From assembly GCF_014698505.1 (NCBI RefSeq), contig NZ_JACJTD010000006.1, positions 1-64,000 on the forward strand: a DNA stretch of 64,000 nt, in the 5' to 3' direction. How positions within the stretch are numbered: the first letter of the stretch is position 1; each line of letters starts with the position of its first letter. Both the position numbers and the translations under genes were made by a program. Shown here piece by piece: positions 35,466 to 42,740 of the stretch. Below the pieces are notes generated by a model that was not told where the DNA came from, did no database searches, and worked only from the letters and a program-made list of their open reading frames with translations. The stretch is from Nostoc foliaceum FACHB-393. GTDB taxonomy: Bacteria; Cyanobacteriota; Cyanobacteriia; Cyanobacteriales; Nostocaceae.

Positions 35466-36154
35466 TGCAGACAAAAAAACGTCGGCGTCAAAAATTTCCA
35501 AAAATCAAACTAATAAAACGCCAAGAAATGTGGACACTTACGGCTCAGGGGTGGGCGATTGCAATCGCTTTGATTGCTTATTTAATTTTTTTCACTATTA
35601 CTCATGTACACTCATTTCTCGCCGTGACTTCCCCTATTAAATCAGCAGAAGTATTGGTTGTTGAAGGATGGCTACCAGATTATGCCATACAAGAAGCTTT
35701 AACTGAATTTAAAAACGGTTCTTATAGTCTAGTAATTACCACCGGAGGCTCAATAGAAAAAGGAAATTATCTTAGTGAATACAAGAACTTTGCAGAAGTG
35801 TCAGCCGCTACCTTCAAAAAACTCGGTTTAGAATCAGAGAAGGTGGTAGCTGTTCCGACACCTGTGGTAATTAAGGATCGTAGTTATGCATCTGCTGCCG
35901 AATTTAATCGCTGGCTATCTGATTCAAATTTAAATCTACAATCAATTAATGTTTTTTCCTTGGACGTTCACACCCGTAGAAGTTGGTTGCTGTTCAAAAA
36001 ACTCCTTACCCCTAACATCAAAGTTGGTGCAATTGCTGCCAAAACACAAGATTATGATCCAGATAAATGGTGGGATTATAGCCAAGGTGTAAGGACAATT
36101 ATTGATGAAGGCATAGCTTATATTTATGCGCGGTTTTTGAATTGGAAAGCCTAA
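35465..36154 (+). CDS. YdcF/ElyC-type DUF218 membrane protein
   Basis: 229 residues. Basic N-terminus, one membrane helix (WAIAIALIAYLIFFTITHV, about 28-47), then a DUF218 domain: AEVLVVEGWLPDYAIQEAL, SLVITTGGS and RSYASAAEFNRWL. The family includes ElyC, which acts in envelope and lipid-carrier metabolism in E. coli; the reaction is not established. Coupled to the DUF2301 gene. Confidence 0.83.
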   Translation: MQTKKRRRQKFPKIKLIKRQEMWTLTAQGWAIAIALIAYLIFFTITHVHSFLAVTSPIKSAEVLVVEGWLPDYAIQEALTEFKNGSYSLVITTGGSIEKGNYLSEYKNFAEVSAATFKKLGLESEKVVAVPTPVVIKDRSYASAAEFNRWLSDSNLNLQSINVFSLDVHTRRSWLLFKKLLTPNIKVGAIAAKTQDYDPDKWWDYSQGVRTIIDEGIAYIYARFLNWKA

Positions 36155-36159
36155 AAGTG

Positions 36160-36250
36160 ATAATTCGTAATTCGTAATGACGCTCGCGGACTCGCTACCG
36201 CTACGCTAACGTAATTCGTAATTTTGAGTTACGAATTACGAATTATGCTA
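36160..36250. repeat. AATTCGTAATT-type repeats around a GC-rich palindromic element
   Basis: Tandem ATTCGTA units, a core CTCGCGGACTCGCTACCGCTAC, then the inverse ATTACGAATTACG. A related AATTACGAATTACGAATTAC piece lies at 45299. Dispersed Nostoc-type repeats downstream of the DUF218 gene; the palindrome may end transcription. Confidence 0.65.
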
Positions 36251-36310
36251 GATAAAGTAATTTCAGTGGGATCAAGTGCTTTTACTATAGGCAATTAGAC
36301 AAACATCATA

Positions 36311-37447
36311 TTACTTTTCCAGGATTTGTAATAATGCTTGTCGGTAAATGTTAAGTCCTTCTGCGTTCAGATCGTCGCCATCGCTTGTTAAATTCTCTTT
36401 AAGAGCATTATTCTCATACAATGGTGCTAGTCCTGCTGCTGCAACTGGTACTTTTTCTATTTCAGCAACTTGATTAATCAGAGCATTAATTTGTTCAACT
36501 CTAGAAAGTGGGGCTGCTACAGTTGGATCTGAGCTTGCTGCAACTGTTGAATAAAAAGCCGGAATGAGAAAAATCTCTTTATTTCCCATTGTGCGGACTA
36601 GTGCGATCGCTTCTTGTAAATTTTTGCTAAACAACTCATCACTAGTTCCATACCAAGCATCATTTCCACCTACGGCAATAATAGCTTTTTCACATTTCAC
36701 CTTGGTAGGAATTAAACTTTTAAGTTGTTCCAGTAATGAAATTGTACTCAGACCATTTAAGCCAAAATTAAAAGTCCCGCTCCCAAGTGTGTTACCAAGT
36801 CCGGCGGAAATAGAATCGCCAAATAAACAACCTGAGAACTGTTTATTTTGGGCGGCGAGTGTCTGATATTGCAGGGCAATTTTCCCTAAAGGTGAAGAAG
36901 TTACATTATCTTTTGGTGGTGCATCAGCAGCACTAGAAGATGAATTTGCCATGCCAACTAGCTTAGAAATTTTTGACACATCAACAACTAGTTGATTGCT
37001 GGGATAGGCTTCTAGAAAAGTGGTTATTCCTAAACCTTCTGGTGATCTTGCTCCTATGATCATGGCAGATCGTAGAGCTTGTATACTGGCTTGATCACGA
37101 CGAGCGATCGCTTGGGATGCAAAAGATAAAATTTGTTTACCCATCCCTGTATTTAGCAGCTTATCTAAAGCCACAATATCTAGAGACATTTTCACTTGCA
37201 GAGCATCTTGAAACTTCTCTTTCTCTTTAGCGCTGAGATAATCTAAGAAAGATTGCAAATCGCTAGAAGCCTTTTGCTTCTCGCCATAGTTGCGTATATC
37301 TGCCACCGGAATCGATTGCTCAAACAATCCGTATCTGACAGTAACTTTTTCGGCTGCCAAACTAGGCAATAAACCAAGACCACTATGCACCAGTAAAAAT
37401 ATTAAGCACCCAGATAGGCTTATTAAAAGACGATAAAAATATTTCAT
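36311..37447 (-). CDS. DUF1400 + SGNH/GDSL hydrolase-fold secreted protein
   Basis: 378 residues from ATG 37447 (a GTG precedes it). Signal peptide: YFYRLLISLSGCLIFLLV, cleavage near SLAAEK. Residues 33-170 match DUF1400, a cyanobacterial domain also found before alpha/beta hydrolases (VRYGLFEQSIPVADI, LDYLSAKEKEKFQ, SPEGLGITTFLEAYPS). Residues 205-378 are SGNH-like: FGDSISAGLG (block I, nucleophile Ser) and AVGGNDAW (block III). The block V position reads SDGDDLNAEGL, where hydrolases have DxxHxN, so the catalytic His appears to be Asp. Export is likely; enzyme activity is uncertain. Confidence 0.82.
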   Translation of the reverse strand: MKYFYRLLISLSGCLIFLLVHSGLGLLPSLAAEKVTVRYGLFEQSIPVADIRNYGEKQKASSDLQSFLDYLSAKEKEKFQDALQVKMSLDIVALDKLLNTGMGKQILSFASQAIARRDQASIQALRSAMIIGARSPEGLGITTFLEAYPSNQLVVDVSKISKLVGMANSSSSAADAPPKDNVTSSPLGKIALQYQTLAAQNKQFSGCLFGDSISAGLGNTLGSGTFNFGLNGLSTISLLEQLKSLIPTKVKCEKAIIAVGGNDAWYGTSDELFSKNLQEAIALVRTMGNKEIFLIPAFYSTVAASSDPTVAAPLSRVEQINALINQVAEIEKVPVAAAGLAPLYENNALKENLTSDGDDLNAEGLNIYRQALLQILEK

Positions 37448-37532
37448 CACAGAAGATCAGAAGATAGATAGTCAATAGTTAATAGTCAAGAGTCAAGAGT
37501 CAAAAGTCAAGGGGAATTGGGAAAGAAGTCTT

Positions 37533-37560
37533 TGTAGAGACGGCGATTCATCGCGTCTCT
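37533..37560. repeat. Palindromic TGTAGAGACGGCGATTCATCGCGTCTCT repeat
   Basis: A copy of the dispersed palindrome TGTAGAGACGCGATT-AATCGCGTCTCTACA family. It lies upstream of dprA and after degenerate AGTCAAGAGTCAA heptamers (37470-37510). Confidence 0.7.
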
Positions 37561-37651
37561 TGCCTTAACCGCACAGCATTGTCCCATCCCCATATCAACA
37601 CCCAAGCCTAATATTGGGAATACTCAATCCAGTAGGCGTGAGGATAGAACA

Positions 37652-38767
37652 GTGGTAGAAGAGGGTGCATATTGGCTAGCTTGGGCACAAATTTCGGGAA
37701 TTGGCCCGGTATTACTGCGACGGCTGCAACAGCATTTTGGTACACTAGCAACAGCTTGGAATGCTACTAAAGTACAGTTGGCAGAGGTAGAAGGTTTTGG
37801 TTTTCAAACACTAGAAAAAGTAGTACAACAGCGATCGCGTTTGCATCCAGAACAACTATTCACCAAGCATCAGGAAGAAAACTCTCATTTCTGGACACCA
37901 GCAGATGCAGATTATCCCCGCTTACTGTTGGAAACTCCCAGTCCACCGCCGATTTTGTACTATCGCGGTGAAGTCGAACTCCAAGAAAATCTCGGACAAA
38001 AACCGATGGTTGGGATTGTCGGCACACGCCAACCCTCAGAATACGGTATTCGTTGGACTCGCCAAATTAGTACAGCTTTAGCTAAAAATGGCTTTACAGT
38101 TGTTTCTGGTATGGCAGAGGGAATTGATACAGAAAGCCACATCGCCGCCATGAAAGCAGGCGGACGGACGATCGCAGTTTTGGGAACTGGTGTAGATGTG
38201 ATCTATCCCCATAAAAATCGGGATTTGTACAAGCAAATTTTGACGGCTGGTTTAGTTGTCAGTGAGTACCCCACCAAAACCCCACCCGAACGCACACATT
38301 TTCCCCGCCGCAACCGGATTATTGCAGGCTTAAGCCGCGCCATCCTGGTAATGGAAGCGCCGTTAAAATCTGGTGCCTTAATTACTGCTACATACGCAAA
38401 TGAATTTGGTAGAGATGTCTATGCATTACCTGGAAGAGTGGACGATTATCCATCCCAAGGGTGTTTAAAGTTACTGAATCAGGGAGCAAGTTTTATTCTT
38501 AAGGAACTAGACGAACTGTTAACAATGCTAGGGGCAATACCACAAATTGATGGAGTCGAGGCTTCCAAACCGCCAGAACAGTTAACGCCAACTTTATCGC
38601 CAGAGTTACAAACTGTAATGGATGCATTTACAAGTGATGCTTTACCCTTCGATTTTATTGTCCAACAAAGCGGCATGGCTGCTGGCTCAGTTTCGGGTGC
38701 TTTATTACAGTTGGAACTTATGGGTTTAGTTTCGCAATTACCAGGAATGCGGTATCAAAAAAGTTAA
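37652..38767 (+). CDS. dprA: DNA-processing protein DprA
   Basis: 371 residues, GTG start. An N-terminal helix-hairpin-helix/SAM-like part (LAWAQISGIGPVLLRRL) is followed by the DprA Rossmann domain: YYRGE, GIVGTRQPSEYG, VVSGMAEGIDTESH, AVLGTGVDVIYPHKN, FPRRNRIIAGLS and KSGALITATYANEFGRDVYALPG. The C-terminal winged helix has LPFDFIVQQSGMAAG. It loads RecA on single-stranded DNA taken up in natural transformation, although many non-competent species keep it. Confidence 0.95.
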   Translation: MVEEGAYWLAWAQISGIGPVLLRRLQQHFGTLATAWNATKVQLAEVEGFGFQTLEKVVQQRSRLHPEQLFTKHQEENSHFWTPADADYPRLLLETPSPPPILYYRGEVELQENLGQKPMVGIVGTRQPSEYGIRWTRQISTALAKNGFTVVSGMAEGIDTESHIAAMKAGGRTIAVLGTGVDVIYPHKNRDLYKQILTAGLVVSEYPTKTPPERTHFPRRNRIIAGLSRAILVMEAPLKSGALITATYANEFGRDVYALPGRVDDYPSQGCLKLLNQGASFILKELDELLTMLGAIPQIDGVEASKPPEQLTPTLSPELQTVMDAFTSDALPFDFIVQQSGMAAGSVSGALLQLELMGLVSQLPGMRYQKS

Positions 38768-38838
38768 AAATTAAAAGATAACAGTATAGTTTAGCTTTTA
38801 GAAACAAAAAGCTAGTGGCGATGGCACTTTCGATTTTT

Positions 38839-39372
38839 CTAGCTGCTTGATGAGGTAGATGTCTCTGGAGCTTTCACCACTCTTCTACCCCAAGGTTTAA
38901 TGACTGAAATGCCGATTATGGCAAGTATACAGAGAGTTTGAATTGCACCACCAATCAAAACTCCATTCAAGTCAAACATGTACAATGGATTGCTCAATGC
39001 TTGCTCCCGTGCCACATCTGAAATACCTGTCACCGCATTAACCCACGGGCCTAGCCATATAGTTCCTACCACAATCAAAGTAACTGTGGCAATCCATTTG
39101 ACAATTACCCAGTAGTGTTTGAAGAATCCCCAAACGGTAAGCCAACAGAGGAGTCCTCCTGTTAACAAAGATAGGTTTGCAGAGGGAATAACTACAAAAT
39201 CATCAAGCAATTTCAAGGTTGTGTTAATTGCATACAGTTCGTCACCATTGGTAATATTGGCATTCTTTAACGCGATCGCAACCATACATAGAGCAGATCC
39301 AAACCAAATGCTACCAGAAGCGACATGAGCAGAGAGTAACCAGTTTTTCTGTTTAACGTTGAGTTTGGGCAT
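38839..39372 (-). CDS. DUF2269-like four-helix membrane protein
   Basis: 177 residues with four membrane helices. It opens with KQKNWLLSAHVASGSIWFGS, in which the His could bind heme or metal as in related small membrane families. Function unknown. The Ser-rich tail (ETSTSSSS) is disordered. A MarR gene lies directly upstream on the same strand with a palindrome in the 124-base gap, suggesting control by that regulator. Confidence 0.75.
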   Translation of the reverse strand: MPKLNVKQKNWLLSAHVASGSIWFGSALCMVAIALKNANITNGDELYAINTTLKLLDDFVVIPSANLSLLTGGLLCWLTVWGFFKHYWVIVKWIATVTLIVVGTIWLGPWVNAVTGISDVAREQALSNPLYMFDLNGVLIGGAIQTLCILAIIGISVIKPWGRRVVKAPETSTSSSS

Positions 39373-39427
39373 AAAGTCTCCAGATTTGATGCACGAACAA
39401 TGCAGATCAGCTAAAACTAATTAGCTA

Positions 39428-39440
39428 CCATATAATATGG
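39428..39440. promoter_or_regulatory. Palindrome CCATATAATATGG, candidate MarR operator
   Basis: Perfect odd palindrome between the MarR gene and the membrane-protein gene, 56 bases before the latter's start; it overlaps a plausible -10 region. Confidence 0.4.
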
Positions 39441-39496
39441 CTCCTTATTATAATAGGATAAAATTTCCTAACTTCAAAGGTATTTACCTGTTTAAA

Positions 39497-40006
39497 CTAA
39501 AAATCTCGCATCGCTGGTACTCCTGCTTGTAGCTTAGACAAGAGTTGTATCAGTGTTTTCTGCTCAGTAAGGCTCAGATGAGCTATCAGTCCAGTAGTTC
39601 GACAAAAATGATCTGGCAGCATCTTTGTCAAATTCTGTTGCCCTTGCTCGGTCAGTTGCACAATTAAACGGCGTCTATCTTCTGGGTGTGGTTGTCGCTT
39701 CACCCATCCATCCCGTTCCAAACCGTCTAATAATCCAGTTATAGTTCCACGGGTTACACCAGAGCGTTCAGCACATTCTGAAGGTGTTAAGTGCTGACCA
39801 TTTGCTCGGAATAATTGCATGAGAACTGTAAATTTACCCATAGACAGCTGATGGCGAGCTAAATGGGCATCTAATGCGGCATAAACAAGGGCTGTAGTTT
39901 TCAAAAAGGCTAAACAAGTCTCCACTGCGGAAATGTTTAACTCAGGGAACTGTCTGGCAAGCTCCTCTAACTCGTACTTTGGTGGAACTTCAGGAGAAAC
40001 AAACAT
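39497..40006 (-). CDS. MarR-family transcriptional regulator
   Basis: 169 residues. The winged-helix DNA-binding domain is clear: MGKFTVLMQLFRANG, LTPSECAERSGVTRGTITGLLDGLERDGWVKR and HPEDRRRLIVQLTEQG (wing, DxRxxxxxLT). MarR dimers usually repress neighbouring genes and release on binding a small aromatic or oxidant. The likely target is the adjacent membrane protein. TTAGTTGACTAG just upstream of its own start is another small palindrome that could give autoregulation. Confidence 0.93.
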   Translation of the reverse strand: MFVSPEVPPKYELEELARQFPELNISAVETCLAFLKTTALVYAALDAHLARHQLSMGKFTVLMQLFRANGQHLTPSECAERSGVTRGTITGLLDGLERDGWVKRQPHPEDRRRLIVQLTEQGQQNLTKMLPDHFCRTTGLIAHLSLTEQKTLIQLLSKLQAGVPAMRDF

Positions 40007-40091
40007 GAATTTGCAAGCATTAGTTGACTAGCTTACTATATGCTGCCTTAGTAAAACTTGTTCTGGCAATTTCACATTCAAAAATCCTAAA

Positions 40092-41666
40092 TTATCTTGG
40101 GGGATAATACTGCGGATTCATAACTGGAGATTGATAACCGTTTATGGGTACTGTACTTCCCATACCGTTGGGTACAGGACTCACAACAGGAGGCTGATAA
40201 ACATTCATAGGTACAGTGCCTGTTGTATTGTTTGGTAAAGCCGGACTTACACCCTGAGGCTGATAACCGTTTGCGGGTACAGTGCTTGTACTGTTGGGTG
40301 TAAGAGCATTTTGGCTAAACTCTTCGTAAGCAGCACGAGAAATTGAGCTAATCAATTTTTCAGCGCGAGGGTCATTATTGGGACGTTGTACCATGACAGC
40401 AGCTACGTAGCGTTTGCCAGTTGGAACAATAATTAAACCTGCATCTGCCAGCATAGTACCAATATCGCCCGTTTTGTGATATACTCTCGCGCCTGTTCCC
40501 AAACCAGATGGTAGCAGAGTGTTTCTCTGAGTGCGCCGCAAGATATCGAGCATTAAATCGCGTGATGGCATACTCACTAAATTTCCCTGACTCACAATAG
40601 CCATCAAATTCCCCAATTCTTTGGGAGTAGTGGTATTTGTCCCTTGCAAATCTGGGAGTTGATTACGAATTATTGTGTTTGTCAATCCCCAGTTTCGGAA
40701 ACGCTGGTTTAAAGCCTCTATTCCTCCCAGCCGGGCAATCAGCATATTTGTCGCCGTGTTGTCGCTGATGGTAACCATTTTTGTGGCGACTTCCAGAGCG
40801 GCGTACTGGGTTCCGGCTGATTTGTATTGCAGATTTCCAGAACCGCCAGCAACCATATCCTGTTGCATGGTCAGCATTTCATCCAGGCGAATTTTCCCTG
40901 CGTCCACATCCTGGAAAAAGGCAATTAAAATCGGCACCTTAATTGTACTAGCCGCCGGAAAAATGGTAGAGCCATTAACATCTACATAATTACCAGTATC
41001 TAAATCTACTAAGAAAACTCCGGGTGTAAGATTTGGGTTGGTCGCCGCCAAATTTTGTACGGCATTTTTCAAAGCGCTAATTTCCTGGGATAAGTACATA
41101 CTCGAAGCTGCAACTGGGGGAGTTTGGGTAGGTTGCGGCTGCAATCGCGCTATATTCGCCACATTACTATTAGATTGCGGCGCAGAAGTTGTGCTGATGC
41201 GATTAGCCGGGTCTAATACTGACAATGCTGTGCCAACAATTGCACCCATGCCAACACCCACAATCAACAACCGCACAACATACAACAAGGTTTTGGCCAT
41301 TGGCTTTAACCGCGTTTTCCGCGATGAACGCCTGCCTATTTTTGGCTTTTCCATTCGCACTGTTTTCACCATCACAGCACCTGGTCGAAAGGGAGGAATT
41401 TTTCCCTTCCCAGTAGGTATTGGTTTTACTGCCGTTGGCATGACTAAGCCCGATTTTACCCTGCGTGTAGCGCCAGGGGTTGGGGGAGGACTGATGCGAT
41501 TTTTTGGGCGTGCTAACGCCGCTTCTCTGCCAGTGGCACCTTGCTGCTGCTGGCTCTTAACTTTCACTTTCTTCTGCGCCACTTTTTGAACCTTTTGTGG
41601 ACGCTGGCGGCCATTTAAGGGTTGACGCCGCGAGAAAGCTGTTAGTTCGTCACTTGACTCTGACAC
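40092..41666 (-). CDS. Class A beta-lactamase-fold serine hydrolase, membrane-anchored
   Basis: 524 residues. The long N-terminus is basic and Lys/Gln/Pro-rich, then one membrane helix at about 127-150. Catalytic motifs are S240-T-I-K243, S301-D-N and K398-T-G. The omega-loop glutamate expected in true class A beta-lactamases is not evident: the region reads LPDLQGTNTTTPKELGN. The C-terminus (about 440-524) is Pro/Asn/Tyr-rich with three imperfect repeats, each with NGYQP or NVYQP and a VSP or MNP. It may be a low-molecular-weight penicillin-binding or peptidoglycan-interacting protein rather than a resistance enzyme. Confidence 0.87.
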   Translation of the reverse strand: MSESSDELTAFSRRQPLNGRQRPQKVQKVAQKKVKVKSQQQQGATGREAALARPKNRISPPPTPGATRRVKSGLVMPTAVKPIPTGKGKIPPFRPGAVMVKTVRMEKPKIGRRSSRKTRLKPMAKTLLYVVRLLIVGVGMGAIVGTALSVLDPANRISTTSAPQSNSNVANIARLQPQPTQTPPVAASSMYLSQEISALKNAVQNLAATNPNLTPGVFLVDLDTGNYVDVNGSTIFPAASTIKVPILIAFFQDVDAGKIRLDEMLTMQQDMVAGGSGNLQYKSAGTQYAALEVATKMVTISDNTATNMLIARLGGIEALNQRFRNWGLTNTIIRNQLPDLQGTNTTTPKELGNLMAIVSQGNLVSMPSRDLMLDILRRTQRNTLLPSGLGTGARVYHKTGDIGTMLADAGLIIVPTGKRYVAAVMVQRPNNDPRAEKLISSISRAAYEEFSQNALTPNSTSTVPANGYQPQGVSPALPNNTTGTVPMNVYQPPVVSPVPNGMGSTVPINGYQSPVMNPQYYPPR

Positions 41667-41836
41667 AGTTACTCCTTGTGACCCACTTGACTGTTTTCTT
41701 GCAGACTCCTAACCCAAAACTTATTTAAGCAATATTAATACTCAAATTCTACTTTGCCACTAAGTAGCATTTTTGTGTTTAGTTTAAGCCATATTAAATA
41801 TTTTGGGGGATGATTGCGTACATATTAAACGAATAA

Positions 41837-42577
41837 TTACAATTTTTCACCATCCCTCTGGTTTTTAAGGGCCCATTCTACTTGCTGCAAAATCCCTCGC
41901 AGCATGTATACTTCTCCTGTTTTCAGATGAGCGCGATTATATAGTTGGCGGAATTTTTCCATGCGACTAGCTGCCGTATGGGGATATACATAGCCAATTT
42001 TTAATAATAATGATTCTAATTGCTGGTAGTATCCTTCTACAACATCTAAGGGTGCAAGTTCAGTTTGGGTTAAGGTTTGAGTCTTAGGTTGCTGGGCACA
42101 TTGTGACAATTCATAACAGCAAATTGCTACGGCGGTAGCCAAATTTAGGGCTACATAATCTGGACTCGTGGGAATGCCAACAAATCTCTGTGCATAATTT
42201 AATTCTTCATTGCTTAATCCCCGGTCTTCCCTGCCAAAAATTAGTGCTGCGGGTTCTTCTGGTTCCTCCAGCAGCCAGGGTAGTGCAGTGCGGGGGTTTT
42301 CTAAGGGCGTTTCCCAACTCCGAACACGACCAGTAGTAGCGATCGCTCGTACACATCCATGCAATGCTTCTGGTAATGTCGGCACTAATACCGCAGATTC
42401 TATAATTTCCTGAGCATGAACAGCCATCATCAAAGCTTCCGTCGATAGCGGATCGCATTGGGGGTTCACTAATACTAAATTATATAGCCCGAAATTTTTC
42501 ATTACCCTGGCGATCGCGCCGATATTTATCGGACCAGCTGGTTCTACCAACACAATTCTTAATCCAGCCAAGCCCAT
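41837..42577 (-). CDS. TrmH/TrmJ-family RNA 2'-O-methyltransferase
   Basis: 246 residues of the SpoU (SPOUT knot) superfamily, TrmJ-like group: IVLVEPAGPINIGAIARVMKNFGL, ALIFGREDRGLSNEEL and YVALNLATAVAICCYEL (the three SPOUT motifs). It should transfer methyl from SAM to ribose of a tRNA, for TrmJ position 32. The C-terminus has RMEKFRQLYNRAHL, common in this group. Specific target not provable here. Confidence 0.92.
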   Translation of the reverse strand: MGLAGLRIVLVEPAGPINIGAIARVMKNFGLYNLVLVNPQCDPLSTEALMMAVHAQEIIESAVLVPTLPEALHGCVRAIATTGRVRSWETPLENPRTALPWLLEEPEEPAALIFGREDRGLSNEELNYAQRFVGIPTSPDYVALNLATAVAICCYELSQCAQQPKTQTLTQTELAPLDVVEGYYQQLESLLLKIGYVYPHTAASRMEKFRQLYNRAHLKTGEVYMLRGILQQVEWALKNQRDGEKL

Positions 42578-42740
42578 TTTTTGCCTCCTGCGATCGCACC
42601 AGATAATATTTACAGGCTAATTCTCAGCGTTGTGGTTCTGCTGAAGAGTTTCCTTGAAATCATTTTAGCTGTGTAAGTGAATGCCTGTGTTAGGTCTGAT
42701 GTAATATCAACGTTGTAACATCGCGTGATTTCACTCAACA

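Noticed and set aside
41038-41589. 183-codon open frame on the plus strand opposite the beta-lactamase-fold gene
   Set aside because: It lies within a well-supported gene on the other strand, has no family motif and odd composition; an antisense shadow.
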